Part shown: piece after piece, positions 46,798 through 57,313 of the stretch
How positions within the stretch are numbered: the stretch's first letter is position 1
How the letters are laid out: every line of letters starts with the position of its first letter
Source of the DNA: Beroe forskalii
Lineage: Eukaryota > Ctenophora > Nuda > Beroida > Beroidae
NCBI GenBank assembly: GCA_011033025.1
Contig: WFMF01000021.1
Span: forward strand, 620,001-684,000
Direction of reading: 5' to 3'
Length of the DNA: 64,000 nt
Made by a program: the position numbers and the translations under genes
The notes under the pieces: generated by a model
Seen by the model: the letters and a program-made list of their open reading frames with translations, nothing else
What the model was told of the DNA's origin: nothing
The model's database searches: none

Positions 46798-48070
46798 TTA
46801 CAACACTACTTTATACAATCAAATTTGAGGATGTCAAGTGCAAATATGAAATAAAAAGCAAGCAAGTGCTTGGGTAGTGAGAGATGGGGGTGAGGGGGAT
46901 CAGTCCGGGGCTGCCTATGTGTGTGCCCCCTGGTGGGGATTGGCTGTCTGAGTCGCCTGGACATGAGCAGGGCTGTTGTTAGAATTTGTGTGTACCACAG
47001 AAGACTAGCACTCAATCTCTTATGAAAGTTGAGTATTTATGTTCAGAATGTGATGCATGGTAAATGTGTATTGGACATTTAACACCCCCTTTTTTTCTTG
47101 CACTTGACATCCTTGGATTTGGTTGCTGTAGTGGTGTTTGAAAAGTCTCTGCTGGCTGCCAGCCAACCCTAGGCATCCCACATCACATCTTAAATTTCAA
47201 GGTTTTAACATGATAAAATTTGAATATTTGACTATTTGATTATTATTTTGACTTTTACACTTCTGCAAATGCCTTGGATTTCTCATACTTCTTGCTTTTT
47301 ATTGGGCAGGTTTCCAAAATGGGGTTGTTATAGCGCCCCCAGCCCAACCGAGCTACCTCTGACACCTTGCAAACTACAAGTATGCTTGGTTAGTTTTTTC
47401 CATAAACTCTTGATTTTGGTATTCTTGATGGTGGCCAAAAGGATACACAGAGGTTGAGAATAAAATCCACTACCTATAAAGTTTAAATCCGACCCACAGC
47501 TATATCTCTGCCCCTAATATTCCCCATCTCTGTAAAGTTCCGATCCACCTTAGCTAGGATTAACTCATGATCTTCAAAATTCATCAGATTATGATGAATT
47601 ATAACCAAGTTATCAATTATAAATCTCTTATTTAAACTTCTATCCAACCTATCACTGCTGTGGGATGCCTAGTTGACTACTTATTTCCAAAAAATTTCCA
47701 AAAATTCTTTGAAATACGAAAAATCTCTTTTTTCAAACACCCCCCTTAGATACTAAATACTAACCCCTCACAATACATTCCAGGATTCATGTTGCATGTA
47801 CATATCCCTAACTGTTGCATGGATGTCCAATATTCATTTGCTAATGTATGTATAATGTGTTATATCTCAGACTGAATGAATGTTTAATGATCAATGTTTA
47901 ACTATTAAACACATGATACTTTCACCAGACATATGAACTTGAGTAACTCACTCTTGAATGTAATCAAGAAGATTTAATCTTCTACTCCAAATCAACTTCT
48001 CTATTACTTAAACATATCTCTGGTAGATCAAAGTGATCCCAAACATTCATCAAAACTGTTTCTTTTAATT
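46798..48070. other. Spacer between direct copies, no gene seen
   Basis: AT-rich sequence. GTGGTGTTTGAAAAGTCTCT near 47129 and its imperfect complement near 47730 could be ends of an old inverted-repeat element of about 0.65 kb. No coding region that I can support. Confidence 0.45.
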
Positions 48071-48075
48071 TTCAG

Positions 48076-49441
48076 GTGCTGGTTAGCTGTGGTACAGTCA
48101 CTAGGAGATTGCTCTGTTCTGTCCTGGCGCTCAGTATGGTCCTCTCCCTGCTGGTGGGTGTGCGCATTTGGTGGCCTGGGTCTGCTGAACCCAATCCCCC
48201 TGATCGACCTACTCAAGTCCTGCAACTACCTATCATGCACTCTCAATCTCAGACAGAAAACAAGACTAAAGGAAAGAAGGAAAGAACCTCTGAACCCATC
48301 CCCTCAAAACCTCCCAAGGGCGCATCCTCTGCGAGCAGATCAGTTGGCCATTCCCCTGCATCCAGAAACTCACTGAGCCTAAATCTTAGTGGTCCTCGGC
48401 TACGCAGTCAAAGTCCAAACCTCACAACTGTCAGTCCAACTACCGGCCTGCATAGCCCTACACCACCCATTTCACCTCTGGCGACACAGCCTCCCAAGAA
48501 AGACGCCACCCCAACAGAGAAGGGACCTCCACCCAAACAAAGATGTCCTTGCAAGGCATCATCACATGGAACATCATGGCTGCTGACATGCAATTCGTGT
48601 GGCCAAGCCTGGCATAATGGATGTGCCAACTTGAAGAGTGACAAGCTCACCAAGGAGGCAGTTGACTCTATCCTTGTTGAGTGGCAGTGCCCATGGTGCT
48701 ACCTTCCCGCATTCCCCTGCCCCAAGACCCATAGGGCTGCAAAAACCAAGTCCTCATATGAAAACATTTCCCATGCGAACGAATTCCTGACTGCCGTTGT
48801 AGACTCACTAGACTCTATGGTGGAATCAAAACTCTCAGAAGTCCTACAAACTAACACTTCATGCATGGAAGCTATATCAAAACAACTTGAGGCCCTCTCT
48901 CAAAGAAATTTCAGACTACAAAACTCCTAATGCTGCTTCTGTGAGCATATCCACCCATGTTCCTACCCATGCACCACCGCCTCCCCCAACCACCTCCGAG
49001 CTTGTCAGTGTAGAAGACACCCTCTTGATCACAGAACCAACTACATTGACGATTTTGTGGAAAACTTCATAACCCCAGAGGAGGAGAATGAACTGATGGA
49101 ACTCATGGAGTCTGAAACCTTTGTCAGAGAGGGAAACAGGGGTGTCCTGCAATTTGGTGAATACTACCGATACATGGGCTCTAAGACACACCCGAAGGCA
49201 TGTCCTGAGATCATCAGTAGACTTATCAACAAGCTCAACAACGACTTTGGAAAAACCCACCATGAGTCAAGATTCCACTACGATATCAATTCCTGCTTGT
49301 CAATAAATATGATGGCAACACATCTGTACTTCCAGAACATTCAGACAATGAAGGTGATATCTGCCCATGGTCCTCTATCTTTACCATATCAATTGGAGCC
49401 CACTGTCATGTTCACCCGGGTCACTATCCATCCTCCGGGAA
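48076..49441 (+). pseudogene. Broken mobile-element relic: PHD finger plus AlkB-like dioxygenase pieces
   Basis: The first frame has a Pro/Ser-rich lead, then a PHD-type zinc finger near 48540-48720 (CPCKASSHGTSWLLTCNSCG, WHNGCANLKSDKL, WQCPWCYLPAFPC). Downstream pieces carry an AlkB-like 2-oxoglutarate/Fe(II) oxygenase: ENFITPEEENELMELMESE and an H-x-D iron motif in LPEHSDNEGDICPWSS. The parts lie in different frames, with about three breaks, so it is inactive. It is cut by direct-repeat copy B at 49441. PHD fingers are known from ORF1 of CR1-like LINEs; an attached AlkB domain is less familiar to me. The element class is unsure, and a dead host gene is possible. Confidence 0.6.
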
Positions 49442-50949
49442 TAATATCTACAGGTCATAATTTATGCACTCACAAAAATCAGCTATTTTTAGATACAGGT
49501 ACGTTAAGGCAAGGATGATCGATGGTTTATGGTCATTGGTCCATAGTGATAATGTGGACATTTGAAAGTAGGGACAGAGGTGGGTATTGGGTTAACATAG
49601 GTCATAGCAGCTCGGGCGTACGCCATATTCTCGAATAATAACGAAAGTTTAAAATTGCCGAACTCCGTGATGAGCAATCTGTAATATCATACTATCATTA
49701 TAGTACTAAAATAGTGAAAATCAGTAAACGACCGAGTTCAGGTTCTTAACCGAGGCCGAGTTCAGCCGAGTTCATATAACATTCCTGTAGCTACAATTAT
49801 ATTTTGCCGTGATTTTCTGTAAGACTATTTTGAAAGAATCTTTTGCCAATTTAACGAGTGAAATTTGATAAATTTATTAACATAAGTTAAATATTAATCC
49901 AGTGAAAATTTCAGTTTGTTACACCCAAAAATTCAACACCCAAAAATTCAACATAACACATGAAATTCTGGCAATTACCTAGGTATCGAACACGGCAAAA
50001 TGAAGAAAATTTTGCCGAGAACGAGTTTGAAAAAAGGGCCGATTTTGACCGAAGCCGAGGCCGAGTACTTGGTCGTTTCCTGTTGAAAATCGCTGAAAAT
50101 TTCTCGATCATAATTAGTACTGATCATAATTTCATTTGTCATAATTAAAACGGCTCTTAATTTCTACCACTAAGGTATATAACGTAACCTGAAATAGTGC
50201 TTATTGAGTTTCTGAATAGGCGGGGATATCAGAGACCTTATGCCCACTTATTCACGTGATGGTCGGGCTCCAAAATTTCAAAATGCAGTTACTCGCATTA
50301 TAACGCCTCTAGTTCATATTCTGATTTTCATGCGGTTCTATAATACATAGACACTTGCCTGATCGGGCCCATATTTGTTTAGAACCTCGCCCCACGGGCT
50401 GCGGGTCAAAACCGGATAGATCCCTCGGGCTGCGCCCTCGGGAGCTATCCCAAAATGGGCCCGACCCGCGCGTGTCTATGAATTTTGTAGTTACTCATAC
50501 TCTCATAGTATTAGGAAATTCTTAGAAATTAAATCTAAAATTTGAAGCGAAATAACTTACTCAAATTGTGAGAAAGTGCACATGAAAAGCATACATTTTG
50601 AAGCCTTGTGGAACATATTTTTTATTGAACTCGTAATGAGTTCCAAAATTTGACATAGTGTTATCAGTTAGTGTTATCAGTTAGTGTTATTGGATTAATG
50701 TGCATTGTGCAATATAGACTGGGTGGTATCCAAGGAGTTTGGCTTAATGCAGTATTTCACCATATATGTCTCTGCACTTACTCCACTATGTTTCAAGGAT
50801 TGTGTCGCTTTATAGCAGTCGCATAGTTCAATAATTTATTTATCATCTCTTCACAAGGTTGTACTGGTACAAGATAAACTATGAAGTTCTTCACTTAGAA
50901 TTAATTTCGCCGTTCAGCGACATCTTCAGGTCTGTAAGCATAACAATTC

Positions 50950-51342
50950 GGTAAATTGAGCGATCCGTCGAGGCCAGTATCACGCCAGTATCACGCCAGT
51001 ATCAGGCCAGTATCGCGCCAGTATCAGGCCTACCTCACGCCGTTATCACGCCAGTATCGCGCCAGTATCACGCCAGTAGCGCGCCAGTAGCACGCCAGTA
51101 GCGCGCCAGTAGCACGCCAGTATCAGATCATATACTGGCGTGTTACTGGCGTCCTGGCTTAAAGTTAGTTCCGACTGGCGCGATACTGGCGTGCCGGCGC
51201 GCTACTGGCGTGATACTGGCGCGATACTGGCGCGATACTGGCGCGATAACGGCGTGAGGTAGGCCTGATACTGGCGCGATACTGGCGTGGTACTGGCGCG
51301 CTACTGGCGTGATACTGGCCTCGACGGATCGCTCAATTTACC
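50950..51342. mobile_element. Foldback element, CCAGTATCACG arms, perfect 8-bp TSD (copy B)
   Basis: It has the same ends as 43190-43518 and is flanked by AACAATTC on both sides (50942-50949 and 51343-51350). It is longer than copy A, and its centre contains GGCGCGATAACGGCGTGAGG, the complement of a left-arm block, which shows internal inversion or arm conversion. Confidence 0.92.
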
Positions 51343-52229
51343 AACAATTCATATACACTATTGAAAAACTATCGTAGAATAATGAATCAATAGGCTGAAA
51401 GGTGGAAAAACTTTCTAATTACTTAAGGTTACGAATAAGAACTAAAACCTTACACCAATCCTGCTACTAAAGTAAACAAAATTTAATAACCGAGCATTAT
51501 TATTCCATCTTACTATATATAATTTTGAGCATTATTTTTCTATACCAGTGTCTCGAATTGTGAGTAGTATTTTACCGTCGAGTAATTAGCTTTAATAAAA
51601 ATATAAAATGGTAGATATCTGTTGCAGTTCTTGGTTCGTCGTTAGGTGCAGTCACCCGGATAATCCATCCCGAGCGCACATAACCAGTAATAAAGTAATG
51701 AATGAATGCACGAAATCGTGACGTGACGCATCACTTGTTTTAAAGTTTCAACTAAACGTGACGTGACGCACCACGTCACTATTACAGATTAGTTACAACA
51801 ATTGACGCATGATGTGACGCATCACGTCACGATTAGCTAGAGCCTTAGTAATACTAATGTATTTTTATGCACACTGATAAACAGACTTTTGCACGCCCTA
51901 AAATCACCATACATTTGTTGTACAGAGGCTCAGTACACAGTTGGTCTAGATAACTAGATTGTCAGGAGTAAATGTCATGAGTTACTTCAAAAAAGTAAAT
52001 AGACACTTCATAGTTCAACAATGTAAGGAAAGAAATTTCATAGGACAAACCTTGTCTTGTGGGAGACATTTTGCTTTAGGATAGCAATTAATATCACGAT
52101 TCACGATCTTTTGTCATGATATCATTTCTCATGGACTACTCTGGTCCTTAGTTGCACTGAAAATTTTTAAAATTACAGTCAAGTTAATTCGATCTGACTT
52201 CTATTATCTCAGCATCTCAACAGACAGAG

Positions 52230-53751
52230 CCTCTAAATGATGCAAAAAACCGCATCAAAAAATATTGAAAGACCTCGACGATTTGCGCGATTGAGTAGGG
52301 CTACTTTTGGACAATGTTCAGCCCTCAATTAATGGCATTTTGAATTATCATAAAGAATGCTTATATTTGTAATCAAGGGAATAATTTTTGCTCCATAGTG
52401 GACTTTTTGATCTAGTTTGATTCATATTTTAATATGAATAATCGCTTTCTCTAACTATTTTGAAGTGACGTTCAAACTCTTTGGGGACAATTGATGTAAA
52501 GTACGTAACAAAATGATGCAAAAAGTTTTGTAAAAGCCTTAATTCATTTCCATTTATGCCGAAAACTCATTTTCAGCTGTTTTGGATACTTTTGGTCGTC
52601 ATGGCACATGTGTGAAAGCTTAGACTGATCAAATTTAGACAATATGGCCTTGTGCGTTACGTAACGTTACGTAATGCACAAAACTTTTTCCAATTAATTT
52701 TCAATGAAAGAAACTGCAAGAAATATCCATTTCTAATCAGAAAATTCTGTAATAACTTACAGATAAGGAATGTAAAGTAAATTTCAACTTAGAAAAGAAT
52801 TACAAAGAAAAATTTAGTATTTAGTCATTCAATCCCACATACATTAGAAAATCAAAGCATAAATCGATAAATTTTCTTTTCTAGAACCTAAATGCTATCA
52901 AAAATGTATTCAGGGGTATAAGATATCAATGCCCTTGAGGAATTGTGCTTTAATGGCCTCAAAAAGTGATTTTCTCAAAAATTTGCCACTTTGTGACACA
53001 TGAAAAAACATCTTTTCTACTAGCAAATTCGAAAATCGTTGAATTTGGCCCTCTCACGATAGGAATCGGCCATTATTCATCTTATAAAGTTGCTGGGTGA
53101 TACCAAGAGTGATCTTAACCCTGTCAGAAATGAAATATTCTGAGTATGACAGTAAAATCATAGAAAATTGATCCAATTTTTTGCTACACTTTGATGGCCT
53201 AATATGGGACTGAAATTGATAGAACCACCAAGATTTTTTTAGATTGAGGACCTTGATTGCTCCTGCATCTAATTGAGGCCTTACTATGTCAATAGAACAG
53301 TATAAAATAGGTCTATTCACAGTGAGGAAAATTTGTGCATTACGTAACAGGCATTTTGTGCATTACGTAACAAATTATGTGAGCCTGGTAAAAGAAAATG
53401 GGGTGCATCAACCAATAAAAAGCATTGTTAAACTTAAAGTTTATATATTCTTCTATCATTAGAAACTAGTGTGAACTCCCCATTCGCTCACATGGAACTG
53501 ACTTTTGTGATCAAATTCTGTCAATTGATTTTATTTGATCCAGTCCTGTGCGTTACGTAACATTTTTGATGGCTTGTGTAAAATTTTCTGTGCAACCAAT
53601 TCTCATTCAAAACATCAAATAGGCTCAATGAATGTTTGAAGTTTGTCTCTAAAGCAAAGGAATAGTGCTGTGATGACTTCAATTTGGCTGCCTTGACCTT
53701 TGAATCCTCAAAATTGAGTAAAAAGTGTGCGTTACGTAACGTGGATTTGGA
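52230..53751. mobile_element. 1.5 kb insertion with repeated GTGCRTTACGTAAC motif
   Basis: Copy A has only 11 bp between the shared flanks CAGACAGAG and CATATAATA (45922-45932), so this block was inserted, or lost from A with rearrangement. TTACGTAA occurs six times (52657, 52667, 53340, 53363, 53553 and 53732), usually within GTGCRTTACGTAAC. The pair at 52652-52679 makes a 28-bp palindrome. No coding frame and no clear inverted ends. Confidence 0.65.
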
Positions 53752-54453
53752 CATATAATAATGAAAATTTAGGTACGTCCATATTCAAATCAATCCTGAT
53801 TGTACTTACTAAGTTGTAGATTGTATAGAGGGTTGTAGGGGTGAAAACATCTGGATGCAGAGGCGAAAACATCAGTATAACACATGCTCTGCATGCAATC
53901 CATGCCTGCAAATGTTATGTATAGGTTGAGTTTAAGGACTTGATTAAGTCATAACACAAGGTTGCATTATGTATTTGAAACGACATCAAGATGGTATCAT
54001 GTGATAAGGCAGTTTGTGTGTCTTTTGTATACATGGCTTATCCCACTACATGCCAGCAACTACTCCGGTATAGTGGTACTAGTATATATTATAGGACCTG
54101 GCTTATAATGGGTTAAGCTTTGCAGTTTGAAGCACCTTATGTCACGTTATGTCTATGAACCATGCAAACTTATGTATGCACGCGAACGACACACAGAGTA
54201 CAGTTTGAACTGACCCCATTATAATCAAAATATGGTTCAAACAGTTCTAAATGTGCTTTAGTGTCAATTTATTGATGATTTATTGTTAATTCATTGTTGC
54301 CATATAGTCAAAAATAGATTCACGGTTGACAATTAATTGCCATAATGCCATAACTTACAATTCAGTGTTGCCACTGCCTTCCATTATATATCATGCTTAT
54401 TGGCAATAGATTCATTTTCACCAATGAATGCTCATAGCAATTCAATGAATTGT

Positions 54454-57114
54454 TTTTTTTTTTTTTTTTCGGGCAATATTCACTGACCACCCCTCCCCTT
54501 GGGGGGTGATGGCAGCTCTCCAGCACGGAGAGCTCGACTGGGAACCCACCTGGCTGCACTCGAGCCCTTACCGGGCACCAGGTGATGATACCCTGACGGG
54601 TACCAATTGAGCGGGGCGCCCTCCGAAGATTGACTACCTTGATCCCTTGGTAAGTGTGGCTGAAAAGCCTGTCCCTCTAACTCTGGGTGCTAAATCACCA
54701 GGTTAGGTCGTGCAGGAACTATCTGTGATACTGTTTATTGAATGTTTTGTATTCCTTGTTATAATAGTGGGATTATAGCAGTTTTCGGAGATAATTTGAT
54801 TCGTGATTTATTTTGATGTTTGTGATAGTATTGGTGAGCCGTTATCGGTGGTTACTGGTTCCGCTAGCTGCATATCATCTAGTATCTGTGTAAGTGAGTA
54901 TATATGATTGGTTACTTTTGGCAATGAAAGTTATTTATCGTCGGAGATAAGAGATCATTGAGCAAGTATTGTGGCGATACTCTGGAAACAATGCACACAA
55001 CTAGGTAGAAGACTGCAACAGTGTTTTCTACTCCAGAGATTGTAATGCCTGCCCTGTAGGTTAGTAAGAACAAAAAGATATAACCCCATAAGGAGGCCAT
55101 AATGGCATCATGACGGTCATCATGAAGGCATCATGGCAGGATGGGGAGATCAGAGTTTCCTGAGATCTTAAAATGACTCTAGGGATGAAGAATCTTTAGA
55201 GAATGACCGTCTGGTCCTAATTCTGCTGTCATCCTAAAGTTCTATTAGAGTCAGGGGTGTGATGTGAAATCTTAAACAAATTTATTAAAGCAGTACTCAT
55301 CAATAAAAAGTCAATCATAGCCTTCTCATTGCACATGTGTTAGACGACGATATATGGTAGTCAACCAAACTTATGAGATACCCTTAATAGAACATTGAAG
55401 TGGCCCAAAAAGCAGAGAATATATGCTTATGTATCTTTTTTTTAAATGTCGACTTTGTTGTTTTTTGATACCACCCTAAAAGGATATCCGAAATAGTACA
55501 AACAAAGTATACTTTTTGATGTGGTAGTCTACCAAAGTACGTGATTGCAGAGAGAGAGTGGTAACGATGTGGTAGTCTAACAAACTGCGTGATTGCATAT
55601 AGAGTGGTAACGATGTGGTAGTCTTACTTACTGCGTATTCAAGCTTACGTAGGGTGTTAAGGGTTAAGTTCCACTGTAATGGCGAAAGTATACCTCCTTG
55701 CGGGCATCCCTTGTATATTTTTTGGATATTGAGCGTCCATGTAATTCTAATATAATGAATCGATCTTGTAGCATTTCTCTGATCCAGTCTGCTATGAGAG
55801 ATGGAATTTTTGCTTTCTTCAGTGCGTCGTGAATCGAGCTGTATTTTATGTTATCAAAGGCTCCTTCTACGTCTATGTCTGACAATTTATAGAATTGCTG
55901 ATGAAAGCAGGAATTAGTTCACTGTTTTGTAATAAAGCTCTGCTCCTCACTGCTCAATTTATTAGGATGAAGTATCCGATAGAATGGAGGAAAGAGATTA
56001 AGCGTATCTCATAGACCAAAGAAGTCAGAAGGATGTCGTGGCGTGCAGCGGGATTACGTGTTTTGATTATCATTATTTAGAGACACCGAACAATAAGGGT
56101 AAATAAGAAATGACTGCTTATCTCTCCCATATGGTTAGTGTCCTGGGTCGGTTCTAACCGGTTCTGGTAAGTGGTAATTACTTGTGTAACGTGTTATCCC
56201 AAACGGTATGCTTTTTTACCGCGCGTTGGTGCGCGCACGTAAAAACTATACTGAAAGGAAATTCTTATATATTTTTCCTTGTAGAAATGTAGATCCTTGC
56301 TGTACGGCATGTTAAACAAGGAATCGAAACTGAGGGGCTCCATACAGGACATTACTATTGCGGTGTATGTGATTATACAGAAAAGATTTAGATTGATTCC
56401 GTAGTCCAGTGAGCTGCACTTGATGGTCGGTTCTTCCGCCTCGTCTCACATAAAGACTAGCTTGTAAAACATCAAATTGGAAATTAATTAGTACTGTGTG
56501 AGCATTAATTGTCAAACACAAGGAAACACTTCCATTAGACAAGAGGTATAAAACCAACTTATGTCGTAGTAATAATGGGTGTCTATGTACCTACCTAACC
56601 ATGGTGACCTCAGTGTAGAACCTTGCTGTACGGAGGAATCGAAACTGAGGGGCTCCGTACAGGACATTACTAATACCACTGCGGTGTATGTGATTATACA
56701 GAAAAGATTTAGATTCCGTATGTCGGAGGTACTTTTTGGATGGCGCAAAATGCGTGATGTTTGGCTATCGTGGCAGGTCGCTAATTGACCTGTTCTTCTC
56801 GAGCAGTTAGCATAATAGCTATTCGCTCTTGATTTGAGACAGTCCCGGATGTTGTCCAGGATGTCTACTAGCTGAGATTCTAGCACTACTAAATCTTAGC
56901 ATGTGCAAGGGTAGAATCTCCAAGACCCTGAAGGAGACAACGGACTAACTTAGCCACCCTTGGGCGAAGTCAAGGGTGCCTGATGAGACCCCTGGTAGGT
57001 TGAAGGAGGGACTGAAACAGTACACCTCCAAGTCCGCCGACTTCCGGGCATGCCCTTCCGTCTATTATCCCGGCTAAAAAAATAGCCCTGAGACGCCTCC
57101 AAAATCTCAGCACC
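54454..57114 (-). mobile_element. LINE (non-LTR retrotransposon), minus strand, with TSD
   Basis: A poly(T) run at 54453-54469 is the 3' poly(A) tail of a minus-strand element. TCAATGAATTGTT flanks both sides (54442-54454 and 57115-57127) and occurs once at the empty site in copy A (46597-46609). At 55885-55664 the minus strand encodes reverse-transcriptase motif A (DIDVEGAFDNIKYSSI); the next motif, GCPQGGILSPLQWNL, is in another frame after a frameshift near 55700. A 50-bp tandem repeat (GATGTGGTAGTCTAACAAAC) lies at 55519-55640. A direct duplication, GAATCGAAACTGAGGGGCTC, lies near 56320 and 56637. At 2.66 kb it lacks most of a full-length LINE. It is an I/R1/jockey-like type, inactive. 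Confidence 0.85.
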
Positions 57115-57313
57115 TCAATGAATTGTTATTGCTGACAATAAAATCAAAGCTGCCTTTGCAAAAAATCGTCACAGTGAACCCTGAGTCATACCCTGACTGT
57201 AACGCAAGCCAAAATGAAGTGTGGGGTTTGTTTAGGGTTGGGATTTATAAGTTTAAGTTCATTTTCATTGCTAAAGATCCATTTCTGACAATTACGATCA
57301 TATTGAATTCATT

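Larger units (their letters stand above)
49441..57313 (+). repeat. Direct-repeat copy B (partner 41652-46797)
   Basis: It begins at AATATCTACAGGTCATAATT inside the AlkB relic and ends at ATCATATTGAATTCATTG. Compared with copy A it has extra DNA at 52230-53751 and a LINE at about 54454-57114, and it lacks the GCCTCC array. By eye, aligned parts differ by only a few percent, so duplication is recent relative to the other repeats here. Confidence 0.9.

Noticed and set aside
56512-56886. 124-codon minus-strand frame
   Set aside because: It spans a local duplication inside the LINE and matches no known domain.
41652-57313. Direct copies A and B as LTRs of one retroelement
   Set aside because: They are far longer than LTRs, lack the usual terminal dinucleotides and primer sites, and the DNA between them shows no gag-pol order.
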